Below are positions 25,380-39,188 of a stretch of DNA of 64,000 nucleotides, one piece after another. The stretch spans positions 36,547,375 through 36,611,374 of the forward strand of contig NC_080181.1 of the NCBI RefSeq assembly GCF_950295315.1, in the 5' to 3' direction. The DNA comes from Erinaceus europaeus (lineage: Eukaryota > Chordata > Mammalia > Eulipotyphla > Erinaceidae). The position numbers were made by a program, and so were the translations under genes. Each line of letters begins with the position of its first letter. Within the stretch, counting starts at the first letter, position 1. The notes below the pieces were generated by a model that saw nothing but the letters and a program-made list of their open reading frames with translations, was not told the DNA's origin and searched no databases.

Positions 25380-26170
25380 CGCAATCAAGACAAACCACGT
25401 GCACCTGTGAGCAAATATTCAAAAAAAAAAATAGGCGCAATCAAGAGAAACCACTTGCACCTGTGTGCGAATCTAAAAAAAAACAATCCTAGGCCCCATC
25501 AAGACACACCAATTGCACCTGTTGTCGAATCGAGAAACAACACACACATGGGCGCAATCAAGACAAACCACATGCAACTGTGTGCGAATCTTCAAAAAAA
25601 AAAAACCTAGGCACAATCAAGACAAACCAGTTGTACCTGTGTGTGAATCTACAAAAAAAAACCTAGGCGCAATCAAGACAAACCACTTGCTCCTGTGTGC
25701 GAATCTTCAAAAAAAAATTATGCGTAATCAAGACAAACCACTGCCAACTGTGTGTGAATCTACAAAAAAAACCTAGGCGCAATCAAGACAAACCACTTGC
25801 ACCTGTGTGCGAATCTTCAAAAATAAAAACATAGGCACAATCAAGAAAAACCACTTGCAACTGTGTGCGAATCTACAACAAAAAAAACCAAGGCGTAATC
25901 AAGAGAATCCAATTTCAGCTGTGTGCGAATCTACTTAAAACACACACCTGGGCACAATCAAGACAAACCACTTGCACTTGTGAGCGAATCTAAAAAAAAA
26001 AAAATCCTAGGCGCAATCAAGACAAACCACTTGCACCTGTGTACAAGTCTTCCAAAAAAAAAAAAAAAACCTAGGCGCAATCAAGACAAACCACTTGCAC
26101 CTGTGTGCAAATCTAAAAAAAAAAAAAACCTAGGCACAATCAAGACAAACCACTTGCACCTGTGTGCGAA

Positions 26171-26350
26171 TCTACAAAAAATAAAATCCTAGGTGCAATC
26201 AATTCAAACCACTTGCACCTGTGAGCGAAACTATAAACAACACACACCTAGGGGCAATCATGACAAACGACTTGCACCAGTGTGGGAATCAGAAAACAAC
26301 ACACTCCTGAGCACATTAAAGTGAAACGAATAGCACCAGTTTGTGAATCT
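26171..26350 (+). repeat. Cassette F-G-H only
   Basis: F and G are present and H is altered (CACACTCCTGAGCACATTAAAG). It then passes directly to CACCAGTTTGTGAATC, so I is missing and J is a plain A-run. Confidence 0.82.
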
Positions 26351-26755
26351 ACAAAAAAAAAAAAAACCTTGGCGCAATCAAGACAAACCACTTGCACCTG
26401 TGTGCGAATCAAAAAAAAAAAAATGCTAGACGCAATCAAGACAAACCACTTGAACCTGTGTGTAAATCTACAAAAAAAAAAACATAGGCACAAGCAAGAC
26501 AAACCACTTGCACCTGTGTGAAAATCTAAAAAAAAAAATCCTAGGCGCAATCAAGACAAACCACTTGCACCTGTGTGCGAATCTACAAAAAAAAATCTTA
26601 GGCGCAATCAAGACAAACCACTTGCACCTGTGTGGGAATCTACAAAAAAAAAACCTAGGCGCAATCAAGACAAACCACTTGAACCTGTGTGAGAATCTAA
26701 GAAAAAAAAAATCCTAGGCGCAATCAAGACAAACCACTTGCACCTGTGTGCGAAT

Positions 26756-27010
26756 CTACAAAAAATAAAATCCTAGGCGCAATCAATTCAAACCACTTGC
26801 ACCTGTGTGCGAAACTATAAACAACACACACCTGGGGTCAATCATGACAAACCACTTGCACCTGTGTGGGAATCTGAAAACAACACACACCTGGGCACAT
26901 TCAAGTGAAACCACTTGCAACTGTGTGCAAATCTATAAACAACACACACCTGGGCGGAATCTAGATCAACCAATTGCACCTGTGTGTGAATCTACAAAAA
27001 ACAAAAACCT
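26756..27010 (+). repeat. Cassette F-J in copy A
   Basis: Complete and near the consensus. I has CTATAAACAACACACACC and GGCGGAATCTAGATC. Confidence 0.88.
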
Positions 27011-28854
27011 ATGCGCAATCAAGACAAACCACGTGCACCTGTGTGCGAATCTACAACAAAAAAACCCAAGGCGTAATCAAGAGAAACCAATTGCACCTGT
27101 GTGATAATCTACAAACAACACAAACCATGGCGCAATTAAGACAAAACACTTGCACCTTTGTGCGAATCTAAAAAAAAAAAAAACCTGAGCATAATCAAGA
27201 CAAACCATTTGCATCTGCATGTGAATCTACAAAAAGAAACCATGGCGCAATCAAGACAAACCACTTGCCCCTGTGTGCGAATCTCCAAAAAAAAAAAAAA
27301 AATAGGCGCAATCAAGACAAACCAATTGCATCTGTGTGAATCTACAAAAAAAAAACTATACACAATCAAGACAAACCACGTGCACCTGTGAGCGAATATT
27401 CAAAAAAAAAATAGGCGCAATCAAGTGAAACCACTTGCACCTGTGTGCGAATCAAAAAAAAAACAAACAATCCTAGGCCCCATCAAGACAAACCAATTGC
27501 ACCTGTGTGCGAATCGAGAAACAACACACACCTGGGCGCAATCAAGACAAACCACATGCACCTGTGTGCGATCTTCAAAAAAAAAACCTAGGCACAATCA
27601 AGACAAACCACTTGCACCTGTGTATGATTCTACAAAAAAAAACCTAGGCGCAATCAAGACAAACCACTTGCACCTGTGTGCGAATCTTCAAAAAAAAATT
27701 ATGCGTCATCAAGACAAACCACAGTCACCAGTGTGTGAATCTACAAAAAAAAAAACCTAGTCGCAATCAAGACAAACCACTTGCACCTGTGTGCCAATCT
27801 CCAAAAAAAAAAAAAAACTAAGCGCAATCAAGACAAACCACTTGCACCTGTGTGCGAATCTTCAAAATAAAAACATAGGCACAATCAAGAAAAACTACTT
27901 GCACTAGTGTGCGAATCTACAACAAAAAAAACCAAGGCGTAATCAAGAGAAACCAATTTTACCTGTGTGCGAATCTACAAACAACACACACCTGGGTGCA
28001 ATCAAGACAAACCACTTGTACCTGTGTGAATCTAAAAAAAAAAAAATCCTAGGCGCAATCAAGACAAACCACTTGCACCTGTGTACAAATCTTCCAAAAA
28101 AAAAAAAACCTAGGGGCAATCAAGTCAAACCAATTGCACCTGTGTGCAAATATAAAAAAAAAAAAACCTAGGTGCAATCAAGACAAACCACTTTCACCTG
28201 TGTGCGAATCTACAAAAAAAAAATCCTAGGCACAATCAAGAGAAACCACTTGCACCTGTGTATGACTCTACAAAAAAAACCTAGGCGCAATCAAGACAAA
28301 CCACTTGCACCTGTGTGCGAATCTTCAAAAAAAAAAAACATAGGCACAATCAAGAAAAACCACTTGAACCTGTGTGCGAATCTACAACAAAAAAAACCAA
28401 GGCGTAATCAAGAGAAACCAATTTCACCTGTGGGCGAATCTTCAAAAAAAAAAAAAAAACATAGGCACAATCAAGAAAAACCACTTGAACGTGTGTGCGA
28501 ATCTACAAGAAAAAAAACCAAGGCGTAATCAAGAGAAACCAATTTCTCCTGTGTGCGAATCTACAAACAACACACACCTGGGCACAATCAAAACAAACCA
28601 CTTGCACCTGTGTGCGAATCTAAAAAAAAAAAAAAAACCAAGGCGCAATCAAGACAAAACACTTGCACCTGTGTGCAAATCTAAAAAAAAAAAAAAACAC
28701 CAAGGCGCAATCAAGACAAAATACTTTCACCTGTGTGCGAATATACAAAAAAAAATCCTAGGCACAATCAAGACAAATCACTTGCACCTGTTTTTGAATC
28801 TAGAAAAAAAATCAGGGCGCAATCAAGACATACCACTTGAACCTGTGTGCGAAT

Positions 28855-29110
28855 CTACAAAAAATAAAATCCTAGGCGCAATCAATTCAAACCACTTGCA
28901 CCTGTGTGCGAAACTATAAACAACACACACCTAGGGGAAATCATGACAAACGACTTGCACCAGTGTGGAAATCTGAAAACAACACACACCTGGGCACATT
29001 CAAGTGAAACCACTTGCAACTGTGTGCAATTCTAAAAACAACACACACATGGGCGGAATCAAGATCAACCAATTGCACCTGAGTGTGAATCTACAAAAAA
29101 CAAAAATCTA
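28855..29110 (+). repeat. Cassette F-J, Q copy 3, first
   Basis: Same state as at 21251 and 24251. Confidence 0.88.
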
Positions 29111-29739
29111 GGCGCAATCAAGACAAACCTCAGGCACCTGTGTGCGAATCTCCAAAAAAAAAAAAAAAAACTAGGTGCAATCAAGACAAACCACTTGCAC
29201 CTGTGTGCGAATCTAAAAAAAAAAAAAAAACTAGGTGCAATCAAGACAAACCACGTACACCTGTGTGCGAATCTAAAAAAAAAAAACAATTAGGCGACAA
29301 CAAGACAAACCAATTGTACCTGTGTGCGAATCTAGAAACAACAAACACCTGGGCGCAATCAAGACAAACCCCATGCACTTGTGTGCGAATCTTAAAAAAA
29401 AAAAAATTCTAGGGGCAATCAAGAAAAACCAAGTACACCTGTGTGTGAATCTACAAAAAAAAAAACATAGGCACAAGCAAGACAAAACACTTGCACCTGT
29501 GTGAGAATCTAAAAAAAAATCCTAGGCGCAATCAAGACAAACCACTTGCACCTTTGTGCGAATCTACAAAAAAAAATCTTAGGCTCAATCAAGACAAACC
29601 ACTTGCACCTGTGTGGGAATCTACAAAAAAAAAAAAAACCTAGGCGCAATCAAGACAAACCACTTGCACCTGTGTCAGAATCTAAAAAAAAAAATCCTAG
29701 GCGCAATCAAGACAAACCACTTGCACCTGTGTGCGAATC

Positions 29740-29993
29740 TACAAAAAATAAAATCCTAGGCTCAATCAATTCAAACCACTTGCACTTGTCTGCGAAACTA
29801 TAAACAACACACACCTGGGGTCAATCATGAAAAACCCCTTGCACCTGTGTGGGAATCAGAAAACAACACACACCTGGGCACATTCAAGTGAAACCACTTG
29901 CAACTGTGTGCAATTCTAAAAACAACACACACATGGGCGGAATCAAGATCAACCAATTGCACCTGTGTGTGAATTACAAAAAACAAAAAACCT
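29740..29993 (+). repeat. Cassette F-J, Q copy 3, second
   Basis: Same state as at 22126, with CACTTGTCTGCG for CACCTGTCTGCG in the G core. Confidence 0.88.
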
Positions 29994-30844
29994 ATGCGCA
30001 ATCAAGACAAACCACGTGCACCTGTGAGCAAATATTCAAAAAAAAATAGGCGCAATCAAGAGAAACCACTTGCACCTGTGTGCGAATCTAAAAAAAAACA
30101 ATCCTAGGCCCCATCAAGACACACCAATTGCACCTGTTGTCGAATCGAGAAACAACACACACATGGGCGCAATCAAGACAAACCACATGCAACTGTGTGC
30201 GAATCTTCAAAAAAAAAAACCTAGGCACAATCAAGACAAACCAGTTGTACCTGTGTGTGAATCTACAAATAAAAACCTAGGCGCAATCAAGACAAACCAC
30301 TTGCTCCTGTGTGCGAATCTTCAAAAAAAAATTATGCGTAATCAAGACAAACCACTGCCAACTGTGTGTGAATCTACAAAAAAAACCTAGGCGCAATCAA
30401 GACAAACCACTTGCACCTGTGTGCGAATCTTCAAAAATAAAAACATAGGCACAATCAAGAAAAACCACTTGCAACTGTGTGCGAATCTACAACAAAAAAA
30501 CCAAGGCGTAATCAAGAGAATCCAATTTCAGCTGTGTGCGAATCTACTTACAACACACACCTGGGCACAATCAAGACAAACCACTTGCACTTGTGTGCGA
30601 ATCTAAAAAAAAAAAAATCCTAGGCGCAATGAAGACAAACCACTTGCACCTGTGTACAAATCTTCCAAAAAAAAAAAAAAAACACCTAGGCGCAATCAAG
30701 ACAAACCACTTGCACCTGTGTGCAAATCTAAAAAAAAAAAAAAACCTAGGCACAATCAAGACAAACCACTTTCACCTGTGTGCGAATCTACAAAAAAAAA
30801 TCCTAGGCACAATCAAGAATAACCACTTGCACCTGTGTATGAAT

Positions 30845-31092
30845 CTACAAAAATAACTAGGCGCAATCAATTCAAACCACTTGCACCTGTGTGCGAAACT
30901 ATAAACAACACACACCTAGGGGCAATCATGATAAACAACTTGCACCTGTGTGGGAATCTGAAAACAACACACACCTGGGCACATTCAAGTGAAACCACTT
31001 GCAACTGTGTGCAAATCTAAAAACAACACACACCTGGGCGGAATCAAGATCAACCAATTGCACCTGTGTGTGAATCTACAAAAAACAAAAAC
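30845..31092 (+). repeat. Cassette F-J with short F
   Basis: The F linker is reduced to CAAAAATAACTAGG. G is followed by AGGGGCAATCATGATAAAC. H, I and J are normal. Confidence 0.86.
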
Positions 31093-32226
31093 CTAGGCGC
31101 AATCAAGACAAACCACTTGCACCTGTGTGCGAAGCTTCAAAAAAAATAGGCACAATCAAGACAAACCACTTGCACCTGTGTGCGAATCTAAAAAAAATGC
31201 TAGGCGCAATAAAGACAAACCACTTGCACCTGTGTGTGAATCTACGAAAAAAACCTGGGCGCAATCAAGACAAACCACTTGTACCTGTGTAAATCTAAAA
31301 AAAAAAAATCCTAGGCGCAATCAAGACAAACCACTTGCACCTGTGTACAAATCTTCCAAAAAAAAAAAACCTGAGCGCAATCAAGACAAACAATTTGCAC
31401 CTGTGTGTGAATCTACAAAAAAAAAACCAAGGCGCAATCAAGACAAACCATTTGCACCTGTGTGTGAATCTACAAAAAAAATCCTAGGTGCAATCAAGAC
31501 AAACCACTTGCACCTGTGTGCGAATCTTCAAAAAAAAAAAACCTGAGCGTAATCAAGACAAACAATTTGCACCTGTGTGTGAATCTACAAAAAAAAAACC
31601 AAGGCGCAATCAAGACAAACCATTTGCACCTGTGTGTGAATCTACAAAAAAAAAAAATCTAGGCGCAATCAAGACAAACCACTTGCACCTGTGTGCGAAT
31701 CTTCCAAAAAAAAAAACATAGGCATAATCTAGACAAACCACTTGTACCTGTGTGCGAATCTACAACAAAAAAAACCAAGGCGCAATCAAGAGAAACCAAT
31801 TTCACCTGTGTGCGAATCTACAAACAACACACACCTGGGCGCAATCAAGACAAACCACTTGCACCTGTGTGCGAATCTAAAAAAAAAAAAAAGAAAAACC
31901 TAGGCGTAATCAAGACAAACCACTTGCACCGGTGTGCGAATCTAAAAAAAAAAATGCTAGGCGCAATAAAGACAAACCATTTGCACCTGTGTGTGAATCT
32001 ACAAAAAAAACCTAGGCGCAATCATGACAAACCACTTGCACCTGTGTGCGAATCTTCAAAAAAGAAAACCTAGGCACAATCAAGACAAACCACTTGCACC
32101 TGTGTGTGAATCTACAAAAAAAAAAAACCAAGGCGCAATCAAGACAAACCAATTGCAGCTGTGTGAATCTACAAAAAAAATACCTAGGCGCAATCAAGAC
32201 AAACCACTTGCACCTGTTTGCGAAAT

Positions 32227-32362
32227 TACAAAAAATAAAATGCTAGGCGCAATCAATTCAAACCACTTGCACCTGCGTGCAAATCTAAAAACAACACACA
32301 CCTGGGCGGAATCAAGATCAACCAATTGCACCTGTGTGTGAATCTACAAAAAACAAAAACCT
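32227..32362 (+). repeat. Cassette F-I-J, internal deletion
   Basis: F joins directly to I (GCACCTGCGTGCAAATC). Relative to its counterpart at 19057, exactly the G and H monomers (about 116 bp) are gone. Confidence 0.87.
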
Positions 32363-32634
32363 ATGCGCAATCAAGACTAACCACGTGCACCTAGAGCGAA
32401 TATTCAAAAAAAAATAGGCGAAATCAAGAGAAACCACTTGCACCTGTGTGCGAATCTAAAAAAAAAAAATCCTAGGCGCCATCAAGACAAACCACTTGCA
32501 CCTGTGTGCGAATCTACAAAAAAAAAATCCTAGGCACAATCAAGAGAAACCACTTGCACCTGTGTATGACTCTACAAAAAAAAACCTAGGCGCAATCAAG
32601 ACAAACCACTTGCACCTGTGTGCGAATCTTCAAA

Positions 32635-33765
32635 AAAAAAAAAAAAAAACATAGGCACAATCAAGAGAAACCACTTGAACCTGTGTGCGAATCTACAACA
32701 AAAAAAACCAAGGCGTAATCAAGAGAAACCAATTTCACCTGTGTGCGAATCTTCAAAAAAAAAAAAAAAACATAGGCACAATCAAGAAAAACCACTTGAA
32801 CCTGTGTGCGAATCTACAACAAAAAAAACCAAGGCGTAATCAAGAGAAACCAATTTCTCCTGTGTGCGAATCTACAAACAACACACACCTGGGCACAATC
32901 AAAACAAACCACTTGCACCTGTGTGCGAATCTAAAAAAAAAAAAAAAAACCAAGGCGCAATCAAGACAAAACACTTGCACCTGTGTGCGAATCTACAACA
33001 AAAAAAACCAAGGCGTAATCAAGAGAAACCAATTTCACCTGTGTGCGAATCTTCAAAAAAAAAAAAAAACATAGGCACAATCAAGAAAAACCACTTGAAC
33101 CTGTGTGCGAATCTACAACAAAAAAAAACAAGGCGTAATCAAGAGGAACCAATTGCACCTGTGTGCGAATCTGCAAACAACACACACCTGAGCGCAATCA
33201 AGACAAACCACTTGCACCTGTGTGCGAATCTTCAAAAAAAAAAAAACATAGGCACAATCAAGAAAAACCACTTGAACCTGTGTGCGAATCTACAACAAAA
33301 AAAACCAAGGCGTAATCAAGAGAAACCAATTTCACCTGTGTGCGAATCTTCAAAAAAAAAAAAAAAAAAAAAACAAGGCGCAATCAAGACAAACCACTTG
33401 CACCTTTGTGCGAATCTACAACAAAAAAAACCAAGTCGTAATCAAGAGGAACCAATTGCACCTGTGTGCGAATCTACAAACAACACACACCTGAGCGCAA
33501 TCAAGACAAACCACTTGCACCTGTGTGCGAATCTTCAAAAAAAAAAAAAAAACATAGGCACAATCAAGAAAAACCACTTGAACCTGTGTGCGAATCTACA
33601 ACAAAAAAAACCAAGGCGTAATCAAGAGAAACCAATTTCACCTGTGTGCGAATCTTCAAAAAAAAAAAAAAAAACATAGGCACAATCAAGAAAAACCACT
33701 TGAACCTGTGTGCGAATCTACAACAAAAAAAACCAAGGCGTAATCAAGAGAAACCAATTTCTCCT
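32635..33765 (+). repeat. Dimer (D-B) amplification zone 3
   Basis: Copy-B counterpart of zone 1 with four monomers fewer. It directly precedes Q copy 4. Confidence 0.84.
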
Positions 33766-34065
33766 GTGTGCGAATCTACAAACAACACACACCTGGGCAC
33801 AATCAAAACAAACCACTTGCACCTGTGTGCGAATCTAAAAAAAAAAAAAAACCAAGGCGCAATCAAGACAAAACACTTGCACCTGTGTGCAAATCTAAAA
33901 AAAAAAAACACCAAGGCGCAATCAAGACAAAATACTTTCACCTGTGTGCGAATATACAAAAAAAAATCCTAGGCGCAATCAAGACAAATCACTTGCACCT
34001 GTTTTTGAATCTAGAAAAAAAATCAGGGCGCAATCAAGACATACCACTTGAACCTGTGTGCGAAT

Positions 34066-34321
34066 CTACAAAAAATAAAATCCTAGGCGCAATCAATTCA
34101 AACCACTTGCACCTGTGTGCGAAACTATAAACAACACACACCTAGGGGAAATCATGACAAACGACTTGCACCAGTGTGGAAATCTGAAAACAACACACAC
34201 CTGGGCACATTCAAGTGAAACCACTTGCAACTGTGTGCAATTCTAAAAACAACACACACATGGGCGGAATCAAGATCAACCAATTGCACCTGAGTGTGAA
34301 TCTACAAAAAACAAAAATCTA
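34066..34321 (+). repeat. Cassette F-J, Q copy 4, first
   Basis: Counterpart of 21251 at an offset of about 12815. Confidence 0.88.
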
Positions 34322-34942
34322 GGCGCAATCAAGACAAACCTCAGGCACCTGTGTGCGAATCTCCAAAAAAAAAAAAAACTAGCTGCAATCAAGACAAACC
34401 ACTTGCACCTGTGTGCGAATCTAAAAAAAAAAAAAACTAGGTGCAATCAAGACAAACCACGTACACCTGTGTGCGAATCTAAAAAAAAAAACAATTAGGC
34501 GACAACAAGACAAACCAATTGTACCTGTGTGCGAATCTAGAAACAACAAACACCTGGGCGCAATCAAGACAAACCCCATGCACTTGTGTGCGAATCTTAA
34601 AAAAAAAAAAATCTAGGGGCAATGAAGAAAAACCAAGTACACCTGTGTGTGAATCTACAAAAAAAAAAACATAGGCACAAGCAAGACAAAACACTTGCAC
34701 CTGTGTGAGAATCTAAAAAAAAATCCTAGGCGCAATCAAGACAAACCACTTGCACCTTTGTGTGAATCTACAAAAAAAATCTTAGGCTCAATCAAGACAA
34801 ACCACTTGCACCTGTGTGGGAATCTACAAAAAAAAAAAAAAAACCTAGGCGCAATCAAGACAAACCACTTGCATCTGTGTCAGAATCTAAAAAAAAAATC
34901 CTAGGCGCAATCAAGACAAACCACTTGCACCTGTGTGCGAAT

Positions 34943-35198
34943 CTACAAAAAATAAAATCCTAGGCTCAATCAATTCAAACCACTTGCACCTGTCTGCGCA
35001 ACTATAAACAACACACACCTGGGGTCAATCATGAAAAACCCCTTGCACCTGTGTGGGAATCAGAAAACAACACACACCTGGGCACATTCAAGTGAAACCA
35101 CTTGCAACTGTGTGCAATTCTAAAAACAACACACACATGGGCGGAATCAAGATCAACCAATTGCACCTGTGTGTGAATTACAAAAAACAAAAAACCTA
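34943..35198 (+). repeat. Cassette F-J, Q copy 4, second
   Basis: Counterpart of 22126. The G core has TGCGCAAC for TGCGAAAC. Confidence 0.88.
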
Positions 35199-36124
35199 TG
35201 CGCAATCAAGACAAACCACGTGCACCTGTGAGCAAATATTCAAAAAAAAAATAGGCGCAATCAAGAGAAACCACTTGCACCTGTGTGCGAATCTAAAAAA
35301 AAACAATCCTAGGCCCCATCAAGACACACCAATTGCACCTGTTGTCGAATCGAGAAACAACACACACATGGGCGCAATCAAGACAAACCACATGCAACTG
35401 TGTGCGAATCTTCAAAAAAAAAAACCTAGGCACAATCAAGACAAACCAGTTGTACCTGTGTGTGAATCTACAAAAAAAAACCTAGGCGCAATCAAGACAA
35501 ACCACTTGCACCTGTGTGCGAATCTTCAAAAATAAAAACATAGGCACAATCAAGAAAAAACACTTGCAACTGTGTGCGAATCTACAACAACAAAAACCAA
35601 GGCGTAATCAAGAGAATCCAATTTCATCTGTGTGCGAATCTACTTACAACACACACCTGGGCACAATCAAGACAAACCACTTGCACTTGTGAGCGAATCT
35701 AAAAAAAAAAAAATCCTAGGCGCAATCAAGACAAACCACTTGCACCTGTGTACAAATCTTCCAAAAAAAAAAAAAAAAACACCTAGGCGCAATCAAGACA
35801 AACCACTTGCACCTGTGTGCAAATCTAAAAAAAAAAAAAAACACCAAGGCGCAATCAAGACAAAATACTTTCACCTGTGTGCGAATATACAAAAAAAAAA
35901 CACCTAGGCGCAATCAAGACAAACCACTTGCACCTGTGTGCAAATCTAAAAAAAAAAAAAACCTAGGCACAATCAAGACAAACCACTTGCACCTGTGTGC
36001 GAATCTACAACAAAAAAACCAAGTCGTAATCAAGAGGAACCAATTGCACCTGTGTGCGAATCTACAAACAACACACACCTGAGCGCAATCAAGACAAACC
36101 ACTTGCACCTGTGTGCGAATCTTC

Positions 36125-36955
36125 AAAAAAAAAAAAAACATAGGCACAATCAAGAAAAACCACTTGAACCTGTGTGCGAATCTACAACAAAAAAAACCAA
36201 GGCGTAATCAAGAGAAACCAATTTCACCTGTGTGCGAATCTTCAAAAAAAAAAAAAAAACATAGGCACAATCAGGAAAAACCACTTGAACCTGTGTGCGA
36301 ATCTACAACAAAAAAAACCAAGGCGTAATCAAGAGGAACCAATTGCACCTGTGTGCGAATCTACAAACAACACACACCTGAGCGCAATCAAAACAAACCA
36401 CTTGCACCTGTGTGCGAATCTTAAAAAAAAAAAAAAACATAGGCACAATCAAGAAAAACAACTTGAACCTGTGTGCGAATCTACAACAAAAAAAACCAAG
36501 GCGTAATCAAGAGAAACCAATTTCACCTGTGTGCGAATCTTCAAAAAAAAAAAAAAAAAAAAAAAAAACCAAGGCGCAATCAAGACAAACCACTTGCACC
36601 TTTGTGCGAATCTACAACAAAAAAAACCAAGTCGTAATCAAGAGGAACCAATTGCACCTGTGTGCGAATCTACAAACAACACACACCTGAGCGCAATCAA
36701 GACAAACCACTTGCACCTGTGTGCGAATCTTCAAAAAAAAAAAAAAAAAACATAGGCACAATCAAGAAAAACCACTTGAACCTGTGTGCGAATCTACAAC
36801 AAAAAAAACCAAGGCGTAATCAAGAGAAACCAATTTCACCTGTGTGCGAATCTTCAAAAAAAAAAAAAAAACATAGGCACAATCAAGAAAAACCACTTGA
36901 ACCTGTGTGCGAATCTACAACAAAAAAAACCAAGGCGTAATCAAGAGAAACCAAT
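36125..36955 (+). repeat. Dimer (D-B) amplification zone 4
   Basis: Copy-B counterpart of zone 2. It contains the longest A-run I found in the window, 26 residues at 36543-36568. Confidence 0.85.
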
Positions 36956-37263
36956 TTCTCCTGTGTGCGAATCTACAAACAACACACACCTGGGCACAAT
37001 CAAAACAAACCACTTGCACCTGTGTGCGAATCTAAAAAAAAAAAAAAACCAAGGCGCAATCAAGACAAAACACTTGCACCTGTGTGCAAATCTAAAAAAA
37101 AAAAAACACCAAGGCGCAATCAAGACAAAATACTTTCACCTGTGTGCGAATATACAAAAAAAAATCCTAGGCGCAATCAAGACAAATCACTTGCACCTGT
37201 TTTTGAATCTAGAAAAAAAATCAGGGCGCAATCAAGACATACCACTTGAACCTGTGTGCGAAT

Positions 37264-37518
37264 CTACAAAAAATAAAATCCTAGGCGCAATCAATTCAAA
37301 CCACTTGCACCTGTGTGCGAAACTATAAACAACACACACCTAGGGGAAATCATGACAAACGACTTGCACCAGTGTGGAAATCTGAAAACAACACACACCT
37401 GGGCACATTCAAGTGAAACCACTTGCAACTGTGTGCAATTCTAAAAACAACACACACATGGGCGGAATCAAGATCAACCAATTGCACCTGAGTGTGAATC
37501 TACAAAAAACAAAAATCT
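37264..37518 (+). repeat. Cassette F-J, Q copy 5, first
   Basis: Counterpart of 24251. Confidence 0.88.
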
Positions 37519-38140
37519 AGGCGCAATCAAGACAAACCTCAGGCACCTGTGTGCGAATCTCCAAAAAAAAAAAAAAACTAGCTGCAATCAAGACAAACCA
37601 CTTGCACCTGTGTGCGAATCTAAAAAAAAAAAAAACTAGGTGCAATCAAGACAAACCACGTACACCTGTGTGCGAATCTAAAAAAAAAAAACAATTAGGC
37701 GACAACAAGACAAACCAATTGTACCTGTGTGCGAATCTAGAAACAACAAACACCTGGGCGCAATCAAGACAAACCCCATGCACTTGTGTGCGAATCTTAA
37801 AAAAAAAAAATTCTAGGGGCAATCAAGAAAAACCAAGTACACCTGTGTGTGAATCTACAAAAAAAAAACATAGGCACAAGCAAGACAAAACACTTGCACC
37901 TGTGTGAGAATCTAAAAAAAAATCCTAGGCGCAATCAAGACAAACCACTTGCACCTTTGTGTGAATCTACAAAAAAAATCTTAGGCTCAATCAAGACAAA
38001 CCACTTGCACCTGTGTGGGAATCTACAAAAAAAAAAAAACCTAGGCGCAATCAAGACAAACCACTTGCACCTGTGTCAGAATCTAAAAAAAAAATCCTAG
38101 GCGCAATCAAGACAAACCACTTGCACCTGTGTGCGAATCT

Positions 38141-38393
38141 ACAAAAAATAAAATCCTAGGCTCAATCAATTCAAACCACTTGCACCTGTCTGCGAAACTA
38201 TAAACAACACACACCTGGGGTCAATCATGAAAAACCCCTTGCACCTGTGTGGGAATCAGAAAACAACACACACCTGGGCACATTCAAGTGAAACCACTTG
38301 CAACTGTGTGCAATTCTAAAAACAACACACACATGGGCGGAATCAAGATCAACCAATTGCACCTGTGTGTGAATTACAAAAAACAAAAAACCT
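38141..38393 (+). repeat. Cassette F-J, Q copy 5, second
   Basis: Counterpart of 25121. Confidence 0.88.
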
Positions 38394-39188
38394 ATGCGCA
38401 ATCAAGACAAACCACGTGCACCTGTGAGCAAATATTCAAAAAAAAATAGGCGCAATCAAGAGAAACCACTTGCACCTGTGTGCGAATCTAAAAAAAAACA
38501 ATCCTAGGCCCCATCAAGACACACCAATTGCACCTGTTGTCGAATCGAGAAACAACACACACATGGGCGCAATCAAGACAAACCACATGCAACTGTGTGC
38601 GAATCTTCAAAAAAAAAAAACCTAGGCACAATCAAGACAAACCAGTTGTACCTGTGTGTGAATCTACAAAAAAAAACCTAGGCGCAATCAAGACAAACCA
38701 CTTGCTCCTGTGTGCGAATCTTCAAAAAAAAATTATGCGTAATCAAGACAAACCACTGCCAACTGTGTGTGAATCTACAAAAAAAACCTAGGCGCAATCA
38801 AGACAAACCACTTGCACCTGTGTGCGAATCTTCAAAAATAAAAACATAGGCACAATCAAGAAAAACCACTTGCAACTGTGTGCGAATCTACAACAAAAAA
38901 AACCAAGGCGTAATCAAGAGAATCCAATTTCAGCTGTGTGCGAATCTACTTAAAACACACACCTGGGCACAATCAAGACAAACCACTTGCACTTGTGAGC
39001 GAATCTAAAAAAAAAAAAATCCTAGGCGCAATCAAGACAAACCACTTGCACCTGTGTACAAGTCTTCCAAAAAAAAAAAAAAAAACCTAGGCGCAATCAA
39101 GACAAACCACTTGCACCTGTGTGCAAATCTAAAAAAAAAAAAAACCTAGGCACAATCAAGACAAACCACTTGCACCTGTGTGCGAATC

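Larger units (their letters stand above)
23930..25840 (+). repeat. Unit Q, copy 2 (in A)
   Basis: Same marker succession as Q copy 1 at an offset of about +3000. It has two extra monomers near 25700-25770 (the AATTATGCGTAATC monomer and the next), which Q copy 1 lacks. Confidence 0.85.
28540..30450 (+). repeat. Unit Q, copy 3 (in A)
   Basis: It matches Q copy 2 at an offset of about +4603 to +4617 and retains the AATTATGCGTAATC monomer (near 30330). The A-run at about 29152-29170 is among the longer ones. Confidence 0.85.
18280..31449 (+). repeat. ~13-kb higher-order unit, copy A
   Basis: Marker positions recur in copy B. For example, the monomer with AGCTGTGTGAATC near 18987 recurs near 32157. 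The offset is 13170 at the left, 13054 after 19.1 kb, 12818 after 20.3 kb and about 13012-13018 from 23 to 29 kb. Each step equals a whole number of monomers. The portion 29530-31449 has no counterpart in copy B. Confidence 0.88.
33750..35520 (+). repeat. Unit Q, copy 4 (in B, equals copy 1)
   Basis: Positional counterpart of Q copy 1 at +12818. It shares the absence of the AATTATGCGTAATC monomer and the GAAGAAAAACC variant, so it descends from copy 1 through the 13-kb duplication rather than being an independent Q copy. Confidence 0.85.
36945..38860 (+). repeat. Unit Q, copy 5 (in B, equals copy 2)
   Basis: Counterpart of Q copy 2 at about +13017, including the AATTATGCGTAATC monomer (near 38730) and the two cassettes. 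Confidence 0.85.

Noticed and set aside
36543..36568. Poly(A) tails of retroposed copies
   Set aside because: Every monomer has an A-run in the same place. No target-site duplications or non-satellite bodies precede the long runs.
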